This document shows, piece by piece, positions 1 to 8,762 of a stretch of DNA of 51,745 nt. The translations under genes and the position numbers were made by a program. The notes beneath the pieces are model-generated. The model made no database searches. It saw only the letters and a program-made list of their open reading frames with translations, and was not told the origin of the DNA. Every line of letters begins with the position of its first letter. Positions within the stretch are counted from its first letter, which is position 1. The stretch is from an uncultured Mucilaginibacter sp. GTDB lineage: Bacteria; Bacteroidota; Bacteroidia; Sphingobacteriales; Sphingobacteriaceae. Location of the stretch: positions 1-51,745 of the forward strand of contig NZ_CAMLHX010000028.1 of NCBI RefSeq assembly GCF_946479965.1, in the 5' to 3' direction.

Positions 1-2
1 AT

Positions 3-911
3 TGTGCCAAATTCCAGAGTTTTATATCTGAAAAAATAGTATCAGCCGGCGGTTTTGCACGTATGCAGTTAAAAGGCGTGCACGGAACATGGGGCAGACC
101 GGTAAATGAGGTTTTTAAGGATGCTGAATTTCCGCGCGAATGGCATGCAGAGGTAAACGAATATTGTAAAAAAATAGGTATTGATTTCTCTACTTCGCCA
201 TATGATTTTGAGGCGGTTGATCTCTGTATGGAATTAGATGTACCATTTATCAAAATAGGGTCGGGCGAAATTACCTGGCTTGAAATGATACATAGAATTG
301 CGTCTACGCAAAAACCAATTGTTTTAGCAACCGGCGATGCAACGATGGCTGAAATAGATGATGCTATACAAACAATTGAATCAACAGGTAACAAAAATTT
401 GATTTTACTGCAATGTATTACCAACTATCCGTCTATGATTGAAAGTGCTAATATCAACGTATTAAAAACGTATCAATCAGCTTTTGACGTGTTAACCGGC
501 TATTCAGACCACTCGCCCGGTGATGTAGTGGTATTGGGTTCAATTGCTTTAGGCGGATGTTTAATTGAAAAGCATTTTACACTTAATAAGAAAGATAAAG
601 GGCCAGATCATCCCCACTCAATGGATGTTGTTGATTTTAAAACAATGGTTGATAGAGTGCGCATGCTGGAAATGGCAATGGGCAGTACCCGTAAATTTGT
701 TGTTGAAGAAGAAGCCGAAACAGTTACAGTGCAAAGAAGGGGATTATATGCAGCTAACGATATTAAAAAAGGAGCAACAATAGCATTAAATGATATTGTT
801 GAACTACGCCCCGCCCTTGGCATCTTGCCTAAGTATAAGCCGGTTGTGGCAGGTAGAGTAGCAAATACTGATATTGAAAAAGGACAGCCAATTTTTTGGG
901 ATAACTTATAA
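3..911 (+). CDS. neuB: N-acetylneuraminate synthase family protein (NeuB-like), 5' truncated by window edge
   Basis: NeuB enzymes condense phosphoenolpyruvate with a hexosamine (ManNAc or a 6-deoxy relative) to make a nonulosonic acid in the cytoplasm. The reading frame is open to the left edge: codons from position 3 read CAKFQSF, which matches the conserved KFQ barrel motif of the family. The Met at 63 is therefore internal and the true start lies outside the window. Visible next are the barrel motifs KIGSGEI, TNYPS, GYSDHSPG and EKHFTL, then a C-terminal SAF (antifreeze-like) domain over the last 60 or so residues. The next gene starts 2 bp after the stop, so this is the tail of a larger operon. 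Whether the product is Neu5Ac, legionaminic or pseudaminic acid cannot be read from this fragment; the CMP-sugar synthetase should lie to the left. Confidence 0.93.
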   Translation, partial: CAKFQSFISEKIVSAGGFARMQLKGVHGTWGRPVNEVFKDAEFPREWHAEVNEYCKKIGIDFSTSPYDFEAVDLCMELDVPFIKIGSGEITWLEMIHRIASTQKPIVLATGDATMAEIDDAIQTIESTGNKNLILLQCITNYPSMIESANINVLKTYQSAFDVLTGYSDHSPGDVVVLGSIALGGCLIEKHFTLNKKDKGPDHPHSMDVVDFKTMVDRVRMLEMAMGSTRKFVVEEEAETVTVQRRGLYAANDIKKGATIALNDIVELRPALGILPKYKPVVAGRVANTDIEKGQPIFWDNL

Positions 912-913
912 GT

Positions 914-1501
914 ATGACCTCCAGAGAGAAGTTCATCGCACTGGTTGATAATGATTGTTTAAAAAAGTCAGATGCTATTGTATTGCTGGAGGGCGACGGT
1001 TTAAATCGTTACAGAAAGGCTGTTGACTTATATAAAAACAAGTTGGCGGGAAAGATAATTTTTAGCGGCGGTATAACTAATTATGAATACGGTAGTTATC
1101 CCTTAAGTGATATATTGCCAAGCATAATTGAAGAGGGGATTCCCCATGAAGACATTATTCATGAAAGTGTTTCAAAAAATACAAGGGAGCAAGCTGTTGA
1201 GGTAGTAAATTTTGCAAAAAATAATTCCTGGGCCCGAAAATTAATATTGGTAGCAACACATGAACATCAATACCGCGCTTATTTAACTTTTTTACGCGCC
1301 GTAATTGATTCAAAACTGGATATTGTTTTATATAACTCGCCGGTAAGAAACCTGATGTGGTTTTCAGAAACCGGTTGGGGTAGGCGTATTGACAGGCTTG
1401 AACAAGAGTTTGACAGAATTGAAAAATATTCAGAGCTAGGTCACCTGGCAACATTTGAGGAAGCAATAGCTTATCAGCAATGGAAAGAAGAGCAAGTTTA
1501 G
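914..1501 (+). CDS. YdcF/SanA/ElyC-like DUF218 family protein
   Basis: The 195-residue protein has the DUF218 Rossmann-like pattern: a first strand with AIVLLEGDG near residue 21, KIIFSGG near residue 48, the conserved TREQA helix near residue 91, and the strand-turn VATHEHQYRA near residue 113. Family members are linked to envelope or vancomycin-resistance phenotypes in enterobacteria, but their biochemical activity is not settled. Unlike SanA or ElyC there is no N-terminal membrane segment, so it is probably cytoplasmic. It sits 2 bp after the NeuB-like gene and overlaps the next gene by 22 bp, suggesting translational coupling and a role tied to nonulosonic acid or glycan metabolism. That role is inferred only from position. 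Confidence 0.8.
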   Translation: MTSREKFIALVDNDCLKKSDAIVLLEGDGLNRYRKAVDLYKNKLAGKIIFSGGITNYEYGSYPLSDILPSIIEEGIPHEDIIHESVSKNTREQAVEVVNFAKNNSWARKLILVATHEHQYRAYLTFLRAVIDSKLDIVLYNSPVRNLMWFSETGWGRRIDRLEQEFDRIEKYSELGHLATFEEAIAYQQWKEEQV

Positions 1502-2100
1502 ACGAAGCTAAGCAAATATTGGGAAGCAACTTTATTGGCGCAGATGAACTTAATAAAATTAGCGAGGCTTTAGCAGTAAAAATCCCTGAAATTGTTCCGC
1601 AACTTCCTTTTGATGTTAAAACATTGGAGGGTCTTAATAGCGACTATCTTTTGATATTGGGCGTATCGCAATTGCGTGATGGACGCCCTTTAACTATTAA
1701 TGCGCTCAGGAATATCTTTGGCACTAATGACGGTTTAAATAGTCCATGTTTTTACAATCAGGACTGGTACCTTAATGAGGAGTTTATAAACGTTCCACTT
1801 GTTCAGCAATGGTATCTGGTGCGCAAAAACGTAATTGAGGAAACCCGTGCTGTTAACCCCGACCTGATCTTAAAATCCCACTCTTTTCCGAGCGCAATTT
1901 TGTGTACCTATGCATTTCTTGCTAGCTGGTTCCACTCTGGTAAAATTCTTTGGGAATTTGATTTTGTTTGGTGTAGCGATAAAGACCATAATGGCGACAG
2001 AATATATGTTGGTAAGTACCGCGATATTGATGGGGTAAATAAAGATGGATTTAGTATTCATCGTCATTTATCGCTTAGAAATTGCTATGGAGCTATTTAA
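1480..2100 (+). CDS. Unknown protein in nonulosonic acid/polysaccharide operon
   Basis: I do not recognise this 206-residue protein. It begins at an ATG 22 bp inside the end of the DUF218 gene, in a different frame. It is rich in aromatic residues in its central and C-terminal part (FYNQDWYLNEEF near residue 90, WFHSGKILWEFDFVWCSD near residue 150). There is no signal peptide or convincing membrane segment. Repeated W/F/D/H residues and the DKDHNGDRIYVG stretch (about 166-177) suggest a carbohydrate-active or metal-binding protein, but this is a guess. The overlap with the preceding gene and the following 140-bp gap make it the last gene of the neuB-led transcription unit. Confidence 0.72.
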   Translation: MERRASLDEAKQILGSNFIGADELNKISEALAVKIPEIVPQLPFDVKTLEGLNSDYLLILGVSQLRDGRPLTINALRNIFGTNDGLNSPCFYNQDWYLNEEFINVPLVQQWYLVRKNVIEETRAVNPDLILKSHSFPSAILCTYAFLASWFHSGKILWEFDFVWCSDKDHNGDRIYVGKYRDIDGVNKDGFSIHRHLSLRNCYGAI

Positions 2101-2240
2101 GTAATACGGGTTTGTAACCACTTATTGTAAAATATAGAAATTAATATTCAGCTTTTTTAATGTTAGGCAAGAGATAAATTATCCATACGTGATGTTTAGC
2201 AACCTGCATCGTCTTTAAAAGACAAGTTATCTGATGTGAT

Positions 2241-3515
2241 ATGATTGAACGCATAATGGATTTGATTAAGGGGAATGTTTCTTTGAAAAACGGAATTATC
2301 TTCACCTTATTTGCAACATTAAACAACGGGCTTAGTTTTTTGCTCAGCTTGATCTTGTCTCTTTATTTGACTAAACAAGACTTCGGAACTTTAAACCTTT
2401 TCCTGACTTTTATTTTAATATTAACTATCACAATTTCATTAGGCACACAGTCGTTTTTTAGCGTAATTTATTTTAAAAAAAACAGAAAATATTTAAATAA
2501 GATTCTTAACGCTATTTTAATTATCTCAGCCATAGTGCTATCCGCCACTATATTAATTGCGCTGTTATTTAAAGATGCCCTTACTAATTTATTGGGTTTT
2601 TCAACAACCTACCAGATATTTGGTTTACTGATATGTTTCTTTCAATTGTTTTATACAATAAATCTGGAAGTATATAGACTTGAAGAAAAGCCGATAAAGT
2701 ACGGTTTAATGACGATGGCTTGGTTAGCAAGTAATTTTTTATTAACGCTATACTTTTGTATTTCGCTGAATAAAGGATGGTATGGTAGAGCGGATGCACA
2801 GTTTATCTTATCGGTAGCATTTTTTATTATCAATCTGATATATCTGCGCAAAAACGGATACCTGCAGTTTAATAAACCTGATAATGCACACTATCGAAAA
2901 ACACTAAGCTTTGGTTTGCCGCTTATACCGCACAATAGCACGGTTTGGATACGGCAGGGTTTTGATAGATACATTATTAACTATTTTCAGGGCCCGGTAT
3001 TACTGGGCTCATATAGTTTTATATATAATTTTTCGGGCCTGATAATGATGGTGGGAACTGCATTTAACTCAACTAACTCGGTATTTATTTTTAAAAGATT
3101 GAAAGACGCAGGTAATAACGAAATAAGGAGGGAATTACTAAAGCAAACTAAAATAATGACATTTATATTTGGAGGAATAACATTCATCAGTATTATTGTT
3201 GTACATCTGCTTATCAGGTTGTATATCCCTAAGTATCAAAGTGCCATAGTATATATTATACCATTATGCGGGGCGGCATTTTTTCAATGCATATATTATT
3301 TGTTTGTTAATTATCTCTTTTTTTTCAATAAGACTAAAACATTGATGTATATAACATTCAGTATTTCCATTTTACATTTCGGTTTGTCGTTTTTGTTGAC
3401 AAGATACTCCGTGATTTACACCGCATATCTTAACTTGTTCTCAAATTTTCTGATCTGTATTTTTATAATATATTATAGTAATAAAACTTTCTCTCTTTTC
3501 ACCAAAACAAACTAA
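2241..3515 (+). CDS. wzx: Wzx-type polysaccharide flippase (first copy)
   Basis: This 424-residue, strongly hydrophobic protein has about 12 predicted membrane segments, the size and layout of the MATE/PST superfamily of lipid-linked repeat-unit flippases. The N-terminus (GIIFTLFATLNNGLSFLLSLILS, positions about 18-40) matches the usual first helix with an N/G-rich turn, followed by a cytoplasmic loop with LTKQDFGTLN. It would move undecaprenyl-linked repeat units across the inner membrane. The base composition is very AT-rich compared with the housekeeping genes to the right, as is typical for wzx/wzy genes that move between strains. The next gene follows after 3 bp. A second Wzx-like gene is present at 30240-31505. 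Confidence 0.88.
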   Translation: MIERIMDLIKGNVSLKNGIIFTLFATLNNGLSFLLSLILSLYLTKQDFGTLNLFLTFILILTITISLGTQSFFSVIYFKKNRKYLNKILNAILIISAIVLSATILIALLFKDALTNLLGFSTTYQIFGLLICFFQLFYTINLEVYRLEEKPIKYGLMTMAWLASNFLLTLYFCISLNKGWYGRADAQFILSVAFFIINLIYLRKNGYLQFNKPDNAHYRKTLSFGLPLIPHNSTVWIRQGFDRYIINYFQGPVLLGSYSFIYNFSGLIMMVGTAFNSTNSVFIFKRLKDAGNNEIRRELLKQTKIMTFIFGGITFISIIVVHLLIRLYIPKYQSAIVYIIPLCGAAFFQCIYYLFVNYLFFFNKTKTLMYITFSISILHFGLSFLLTRYSVIYTAYLNLFSNFLICIFIIYYSNKTFSLFTKTN

Positions 3516-3518
3516 TTG

Positions 3519-4337
3519 ATGAGTAAATTTGATGTTAAAGATCGGGTAGATCGTTTCCTTTATCTTGCTTTTAACTTAGTATCAGATGCGGTTTATTTTT
3601 TTAATTTTAAAATTAAAAAACTGATTGGTAAAAACGTTATCTACAAAAACAAGCATGCGGGCCAAAGATGTTTTGTAATAGGAACAGGGCCGTCAATTAA
3701 TGATCTTAGTGATGACACAGTACATGCGCTTAAAAATGAAATTGTTTTTGCCGTAAATTCGTTTTATAAGTCTGATAAATTAAAGTCGATACATCCTGCC
3801 TATTACTCGTTGTTTGATAATTACTACTGGGACGAAAACAGTCAATATAAGCTGGCTTTTAAAGAGATTGTAGACCAATATAACGGCAAAGCAACATTCC
3901 TCACGAGCTATAAAGCGAAACACATGGTTGATAAGCTTGACTTAAGCGCCCAACAGATTTTCTTATACAGCAAAAAATACCCTTTAAACAGCATGAATTG
4001 TGATATGACAAAAAATATGAGCATCACTATGAATGTTGTTAGTATAACCATTTTAGCAGCCATGTATATGGGTTTTAAAGAAATATACCTGTTAGGATGT
4101 GATTACAACGTTTTTGCTACAAGTACCACTACTCACTGTTACGATGATAGTGACGAAGAAGGGCTTGAAATGGAAAACCGGCTTGGTTTTATGTTGAAAT
4201 TTTATCATTTAACTACAGAGTTTCATTATCTGATTGCTAAACTTGCTAGGTTAAATTCAATAAAAGTTATTAATATAACTGAAGGTAGTTTACTCGACGC
4301 ATATCCACGTAAAAAAGTAAATGATGTATTGCAATAA
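3519..4337 (+). CDS. DUF115/MptE-like Rossmann protein, possible GT42-type sialyltransferase
   Basis: The start is set to the ATG at 3519; a TTG three bases earlier is also in frame. The 272-residue protein has a nucleotide-binding-like N-terminal motif CFVIGTGPSINDL (about residues 50-62), a conserved FAVNSFY (about 82-88), and a central ITMNVVSITILAAMYMGF followed by KEIYLLGCDYN (about 171-199). This pattern is shared by DUF115 proteins and by the Campylobacter Cst-I/Cst-II sialyltransferases (GT42), which have GNGPSL, FRCNQFYF and an alternating helix before GYKEIYLSGIDF. A nonulosonic acid synthase lies upstream in the same run of genes, so a sialyl-type transferase is a reasonable hypothesis, but the assignment rests on motif resemblance only. 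Confidence 0.65.
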   Translation: MSKFDVKDRVDRFLYLAFNLVSDAVYFFNFKIKKLIGKNVIYKNKHAGQRCFVIGTGPSINDLSDDTVHALKNEIVFAVNSFYKSDKLKSIHPAYYSLFDNYYWDENSQYKLAFKEIVDQYNGKATFLTSYKAKHMVDKLDLSAQQIFLYSKKYPLNSMNCDMTKNMSITMNVVSITILAAMYMGFKEIYLLGCDYNVFATSTTTHCYDDSDEEGLEMENRLGFMLKFYHLTTEFHYLIAKLARLNSIKVINITEGSLLDAYPRKKVNDVLQ

Positions 4338-4343
4338 CAACTA

Positions 4344-5441
4344 ATGTATACTAAACCCAAAAGCGAGTTATTTGTTCAAGCCATAATACCGGCATTCTTG
4401 CTGTTTGTGTTTCTGAAGTTTTGGTTAGGTGTTAAAAGCCCGGCTATATCAACTTTAATGACGCTTTGTTTTGTTAATGTAGGGGTTTTTGCCCTGGCGT
4501 TTATGAGTCTGAAGCTTAAACCAGCATCGGTAATTTCAGTTATTATTATTTTACTATTGGTTTTTTCGCAGATACTTTCAATAATTAGTCCTAATTATCG
4601 AGTAGAGGATGGGGTTCTTTGCTTTCAATACTGGGGTATAGCCTTAGTTCCGGTTTTTTACAAACTCAACCACAAACTGTATAAAACAATTAATTATATT
4701 ATACTCCTGTTTTTTTTATACTACATTATTAGGGGGGTGCCTCCTGATGAAATATTTTCAGTTAGCCGAAACTTTATTTCAGTTGTTTTACTTATTTGTA
4801 CAGGCTATCAGATAATATCATCCTATCAAAATAATAAAAGACCAAGCCTTATACTGCTGTTGCTGTCATTAATTGTTGCAATATGGTCAATAGGCCGAAG
4901 CGGAATATCAACCTATTTGTTTCTTTTGATATGTTATCCTTTTATCTCAAATCTTAAATTTCACTATAAAGTTATGTTTATAACTTTTATAGTTTTGACA
5001 TGCGTTGCGCTGTATATATATTTATATGAAAGTTTATTTGTAACAGCAATATCCAGATTCCAGACCATGGGCTTTGAAGATATTCGCGAGACAGTTAACA
5101 AAGATTATTTTTTTACTACCATACAATCACCGCTAAATGTATTGATAGGTACACCGTTAACAACTATTAAGTCAATGTTTTATGTTGATTACAACCCACA
5201 TAACTCATTTATCAGGTTACACATATTTTACGGTTTGTTCGGTTTTATTATTGTAATAAGTACTCTTATTACTTCCCTGTTTAAATACTTGGTTAATGGG
5301 AATTATATTTTTATGATTATGTTGATTGCTTTAATATTCAGATCGGCGGTTGACTCCACATCATTTCACGGACCATTGGACATACTAATATATTTTTTCC
5401 TGTTTTTTCCTTTGAAAAAGCTAACCTTTGTAATGAAATAA
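4344..5441 (+). CDS. Wzy-like O-antigen/capsule polymerase (first copy)
   Basis: The 365-residue protein has about ten hydrophobic segments and a larger soluble loop in the second half (roughly residues 228-295). That loop contains IRETVNKDYFFTTIQSP and NPHNSFIRLHIFYG; the HNSFIRLHIFYG part resembles the H-x-(S/F)-F-L/I motif of O-antigen ligase/polymerase (Wzy_C) proteins. It would join lipid-linked repeat units at the periplasmic face of the inner membrane. It lies 6 bp after the DUF115-like gene and near a Wzx gene, the expected company. Sequence conservation in Wzy is poor, so the name rests on topology, the loop motif and context. The gene is very AT-rich. Confidence 0.75.
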   Translation: MYTKPKSELFVQAIIPAFLLFVFLKFWLGVKSPAISTLMTLCFVNVGVFALAFMSLKLKPASVISVIIILLLVFSQILSIISPNYRVEDGVLCFQYWGIALVPVFYKLNHKLYKTINYIILLFFLYYIIRGVPPDEIFSVSRNFISVVLLICTGYQIISSYQNNKRPSLILLLLSLIVAIWSIGRSGISTYLFLLICYPFISNLKFHYKVMFITFIVLTCVALYIYLYESLFVTAISRFQTMGFEDIRETVNKDYFFTTIQSPLNVLIGTPLTTIKSMFYVDYNPHNSFIRLHIFYGLFGFIIVISTLITSLFKYLVNGNYIFMIMLIALIFRSAVDSTSFHGPLDILIYFFLFFPLKKLTFVMK

Positions 5442-5454
5442 TTTATGTAACCCT

Positions 5455-6000
5455 ATGAGGAAAGTATATAGATTTTTAAAATCATTCATTTATATTGTCA
5501 GGTATTCTTTATATAATGTAAAACGGCCAATACTGTTTGGTGGGCCGTCCAGCATAAGTAAGGACCTGGTTACAGAACCTTATGTGTTTATTGGAAAGAA
5601 TTGTTTGATATATCCAAAAGTTAAGATAGGTGCATATTCTTTACTGGCCAATAATGTTTCAATTGTTGGTGCTGATCATGAGTTTAATAAAGTTGGAATA
5701 CCTACCATATTTTCGGGAAGGAGAATTATAAGGGAAACTATAATAGGGAGGGACACATGGATTGGTGCTCACGCAATTATTATTACCGGCGTAAAAATTG
5801 GTAATGGTGCTATAATTGGAGCGGGTTCAGTAGTTACAAAGGATGTAGAGCCTTACACTGTAAATGGTGGTGTGCCATCAAAAAAATTGAGGGACAGATT
5901 CCCAGATAAGGAATCTACCGTTAAACACGCACAGATTATAGAAATGGACATTGATAAAATGGATTTTACAAAATGGGAGCTTTGCGGTGATATTAATTAA
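5455..6000 (+). CDS. Left-handed beta-helix acyltransferase (hexapeptide repeat)
   Basis: The 181-residue protein shows hexapeptide repeats from about residue 50 to 145 (IGKNCLIYPKVKIGAY, IGRDTWIGAHAIIITGVKIGNGAIIGAGSVVTKDV). This is the trimeric beta-helix fold of NeuD/WbbJ/CysE-like sugar O- or N-acetyltransferases. The loop with ADHEF (about residue 74) carries the likely catalytic His, and GGVPSKKLRDR is the usual end of the helix. It would add an acetyl group from acetyl-CoA to a nucleotide sugar or glycan in the cytoplasm. It follows the Wzy-like gene by 13 bp and is followed by a 143-bp gap before capE. The acceptor sugar cannot be determined. Confidence 0.85.
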   Translation: MRKVYRFLKSFIYIVRYSLYNVKRPILFGGPSSISKDLVTEPYVFIGKNCLIYPKVKIGAYSLLANNVSIVGADHEFNKVGIPTIFSGRRIIRETIIGRDTWIGAHAIIITGVKIGNGAIIGAGSVVTKDVEPYTVNGGVPSKKLRDRFPDKESTVKHAQIIEMDIDKMDFTKWELCGDIN

Positions 6001-6143
6001 AGCTATAAGTAGCGTAAGTAATGATAACGCTTTCTTTAACAAATTGCATTTTAAACTTTACAAAAATTAGAATGACTATATATTGCTAATCAATTAGGGA
6101 TGATAGCCATTTAACTACAATTTATTACTTCTATCAAAAAAAT

Positions 6144-7175
6144 ATGTTTAAAAATAAAGTATTACTAATAACCGGTGGTACCGGATCATTTGGTTCGGCA
6201 GTACTAAACCGCTTTTTACATACGGAACACTTCAGAGAGATCCGTATTTTTTCGCGTGACGAAAAAAAACAGGATGATATGCGTAACACGCTTAAAAACG
6301 CTAAGGTTAAATATTATATTGGTGACGTACGCGACCCGCAAAGCATTAGGTCGGCTATGCAAGGGGTTGACTATGTTTTTCATGCCGCGGCACTTAAACA
6401 GGTACCTTCATGCGAGTTTTTTCCTATCGAAGCAACGCGTACAAATGTTTTTGGCACTCAAAACGTTATTGAAGCAGCCGTAGCTAATAAAGTTAATAAA
6501 GTAATTTGCTTGAGTACAGATAAAGCGGCTTATCCTATAAATGCAATGGGCATATCTAAAGCCCTGATGGAAAAAGTTGCGATTGCTGCATCAAGAAATG
6601 CAAAAGACACAACGGTGTGCTTAACGCGTTATGGTAATGTAATGGCATCGCGCGGTTCTGTGATACCATTGTTTTTAAAGCAGATAAAAGAAGGAGCACC
6701 TTTAACAATTACTGATCCGAATATGACACGCTTCCTGATGTCCCTGGAAGATGCTGTCGACCTGGTATTATTTGCATTTGAACATGGCAATCCGGGAGAT
6801 TTGTTTGTTAACAAAGCTCCTGCAGGCACAATAGGTGATCTGGCACAGGCACTTAAAGAAATATGTAACGCAAGTAATGAAATTAAAATAATCGGAACCC
6901 GCCATGGTGAGAAGCTGTACGAGACACTTTGCACCCGTGAAGAAATGATGAAGGCAGAGGATATGGGCGATTTCTATCGTATACCGGCAGACAACCGCGA
7001 TTTGAATTACGCGCAATATTTTTCTGAAGGCGAAACAAGCATGGCCAGTATTGAAGATTACCACTCACATAATACCCAACAGCAAGGCGTAGAAGGTATG
7101 AAAAGTTTATTATTGAACTTGCCTTTAATTAAGCGGGAAGTGTTTGGTGATGTTACAGCAGTTCAATACGCTTAA
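6144..7175 (+). CDS. capE: UDP-GlcNAc 4,6-dehydratase/5-epimerase, CapE/FnlA/WbjB family
   Basis: This 343-residue extended short-chain dehydrogenase carries out the first step of UDP-L-FucNAc synthesis, acting on UDP-GlcNAc. The NAD(P) motif GGTGSFG is at about residue 11 and STDKAAYPINAMGISKA at about 131. In the latter the usual YxxxK tyrosine is replaced by Met (MGISK), as expected for this family. The C-terminal extension RHGEKLYETLCTREEM with a RIPADNRDLNY stretch is typical of CapE/FnlA. The next two enzymes of the same pathway, CapF and CapG, follow in order, separated only by a small cupin gene that starts 2 bp downstream. The chosen ATG fits the normal family length. Confidence 0.92.
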   Translation: MFKNKVLLITGGTGSFGSAVLNRFLHTEHFREIRIFSRDEKKQDDMRNTLKNAKVKYYIGDVRDPQSIRSAMQGVDYVFHAAALKQVPSCEFFPIEATRTNVFGTQNVIEAAVANKVNKVICLSTDKAAYPINAMGISKALMEKVAIAASRNAKDTTVCLTRYGNVMASRGSVIPLFLKQIKEGAPLTITDPNMTRFLMSLEDAVDLVLFAFEHGNPGDLFVNKAPAGTIGDLAQALKEICNASNEIKIIGTRHGEKLYETLCTREEMMKAEDMGDFYRIPADNRDLNYAQYFSEGETSMASIEDYHSHNTQQQGVEGMKSLLLNLPLIKREVFGDVTAVQYA

Positions 7176-7177
7176 TA

Positions 7178-7603
7178 ATGCAAAGTATTCCGCAACTTAT
7201 TAAATGTAAACAACATACTGATCATCGCGGACGTGTAAGCTTTGTTAATGATTTTGATATGTTGCCGGTAAGGCGTTTTTACCGCATACGACATCCGGAT
7301 ACGTCAATTATACGGGGCTGGCGCGGCCATAAGGTTGAACGGCGATGGTTTTATGTTAATAATGGCGCATTTAAAATAAACGTTATAAAACCTGATGATT
7401 GGGAAACTCCCGATAAAAATCTAAGGTCCGAAACTTATATAATTGAAGCTGATAGTGCTGTTCTAAGTGTGCCGGGAGGCTATGCGACCAGTATGCAGGC
7501 TTTAGAACCAAACTCTGATATGCTTGTATTTGCAGATAATACAATTGATAATGCTGCAAATGATGATTACGTTTTCCCGCTAGATTATTTTGTTCAACCA
7601 TAA
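7178..7603 (+). CDS. WxcM-like/FdtA-like sugar-binding cupin
   Basis: This 141-residue single-domain protein resembles the C-terminal cupin of WxcM and the dTDP-sugar isomerases FdtA/QdtA. Visible features are an early HTDHRGRVSFVNDFDMLPVRRFYRI, the central IIRGWRGHKVERRWFYVNNGAFKINVI, and VPGGYATSMQALEPNS. The residue pattern around HKVERRWF replaces the H-x-H of true metal cupins. It lies between capE and capF with 2 bp upstream spacing, and its stop overlaps or abuts the start of capF. It probably acts on a UDP-4-keto sugar or modulates CapF, which carries a similar cupin as its own C-terminal domain. The exact reaction is unknown. Confidence 0.78.
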   Translation: MQSIPQLIKCKQHTDHRGRVSFVNDFDMLPVRRFYRIRHPDTSIIRGWRGHKVERRWFYVNNGAFKINVIKPDDWETPDKNLRSETYIIEADSAVLSVPGGYATSMQALEPNSDMLVFADNTIDNAANDDYVFPLDYFVQP

Positions 7604-7616
7604 AGAAATTATGCTC

Positions 7617-8738
7617 ATGAAGATCAGGGTTGGAATAACGGGTCAGGAGGGGTTTGTAGGGCAGCATTTATACAATACGCTTGGCCTTTTCCCGGAAATA
7701 TTTGAGCGTGTTAACTACGAAAGAAGTTATTTTGACAACGAGTTTGCGTTACAGCAATTTGTATCGCAATGTGATGTAATTGTGCATTTGGCAGCCTTAA
7801 ACCGCCACAATGACCCGGCAGTTATTTATGATATTAACATAGCACTGGTAAATAAGTTGATAAAAGCGCTTGAAAGCAACTCCAGTACGGCCCACATTCT
7901 TTTTTCATCATCGTCGCAGGAAGAACGTGATAATCTATATGGTAGAAGCAAACGTGATGGTCGCGAGTTGTTAATTTCGTGGGCCAAACTTTCGGGAGGT
8001 AGGTTTACTGGTTTGATCATTCCAAATGTTTTCGGACCCTTTGGTCACCCTTATTACAATTCTTTTATTGCCACATTTTCACATCAGCTAACCCATAATC
8101 AGCAACCCAAAGTTGAAACGGACGGCAATGTTAAACTCATTTACGTGAGTGATCTGGTAGGAGCAATAATAGGCGAAATAAAAGCCGGCAAAAGTAATTA
8201 CGCCTTAACTATACCACATACTGATGAATATAAGGTAACTGAAATTTTAAGCCTACTGGAAAATTATCGTGACCAATATTTTGTATCCGGTACAATCCCG
8301 CTTCTGAGATCCAGTTTTGAAGTAAATTTGTTCAATACCTTTAGATCGTATATTGATCAGAAAGAATACTCGCCGGTAAAATTTAAACAACATATTGATC
8401 AGCGAGGTGCATTTGTTGAAATTATCCGCTTGAATACAGGCGGCCAGGTTTCTTTTTCAACTACCGCACCCGGTGTAACACGTGGCAACCATTTCCATAC
8501 ACGTAAAATTGAGCGTTTCTCAGTAATTAAAGGTAAAGCTCTAATACAATTAAGGCGAATTGGTACTGATGAAGTACTTAACTTTGAACTTAACGGGAAT
8601 GAACCATCATATGTAGACATGCCGGTATGGTATACACATAATATTAAAAACATTGACACTGAAGAGCTGTATACCATATTCTGGATCAACGAATTTTTTG
8701 ACCCCAATGATGCCGATACCTATATGGAAACGGTGTAA
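7617..8738 (+). CDS. capF: CapF/FnlB/WbjC bifunctional UDP-sugar reductase-epimerase
   Basis: The protein has two domains. An N-terminal short-chain dehydrogenase (residues about 1-245) carries GITGQEGFVGQHL and YGRSKRDGREL (the YxxxK pair). A C-terminal cupin (about 250-373) carries VSFSTTAPGVTRGNHFHTRKIERFSVIKG, with the HFH metal site. CapF works after CapE: the cupin domain epimerises at C3 and the reductase reduces C4, giving the precursor of UDP-L-FucNAc. The open frame extends upstream to a TTG at 7590 and an ATG at 7611. I chose the ATG at 7617 because MKIRVGITG places the NAD motif at the usual distance from the N-terminus and the 373-residue product matches family size; 7611 is the alternative. 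Confidence 0.9.
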   Translation: MKIRVGITGQEGFVGQHLYNTLGLFPEIFERVNYERSYFDNEFALQQFVSQCDVIVHLAALNRHNDPAVIYDINIALVNKLIKALESNSSTAHILFSSSSQEERDNLYGRSKRDGRELLISWAKLSGGRFTGLIIPNVFGPFGHPYYNSFIATFSHQLTHNQQPKVETDGNVKLIYVSDLVGAIIGEIKAGKSNYALTIPHTDEYKVTEILSLLENYRDQYFVSGTIPLLRSSFEVNLFNTFRSYIDQKEYSPVKFKQHIDQRGAFVEIIRLNTGGQVSFSTTAPGVTRGNHFHTRKIERFSVIKGKALIQLRRIGTDEVLNFELNGNEPSYVDMPVWYTHNIKNIDTEELYTIFWINEFFDPNDADTYMETV

Positions 8739-8762
8739 GCAACCATTGCATTATTATCAAAC

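Noticed and set aside
63..65. ATG at 63 as start of neuB
   Set aside because: The frame is open to the left edge and codes for the conserved KFQ motif before this Met.
7590..7616. TTG start for capF at 7590
   Set aside because: It would add nine residues with no counterpart in the family; the ATG at 7617 puts the NAD motif at the normal position.
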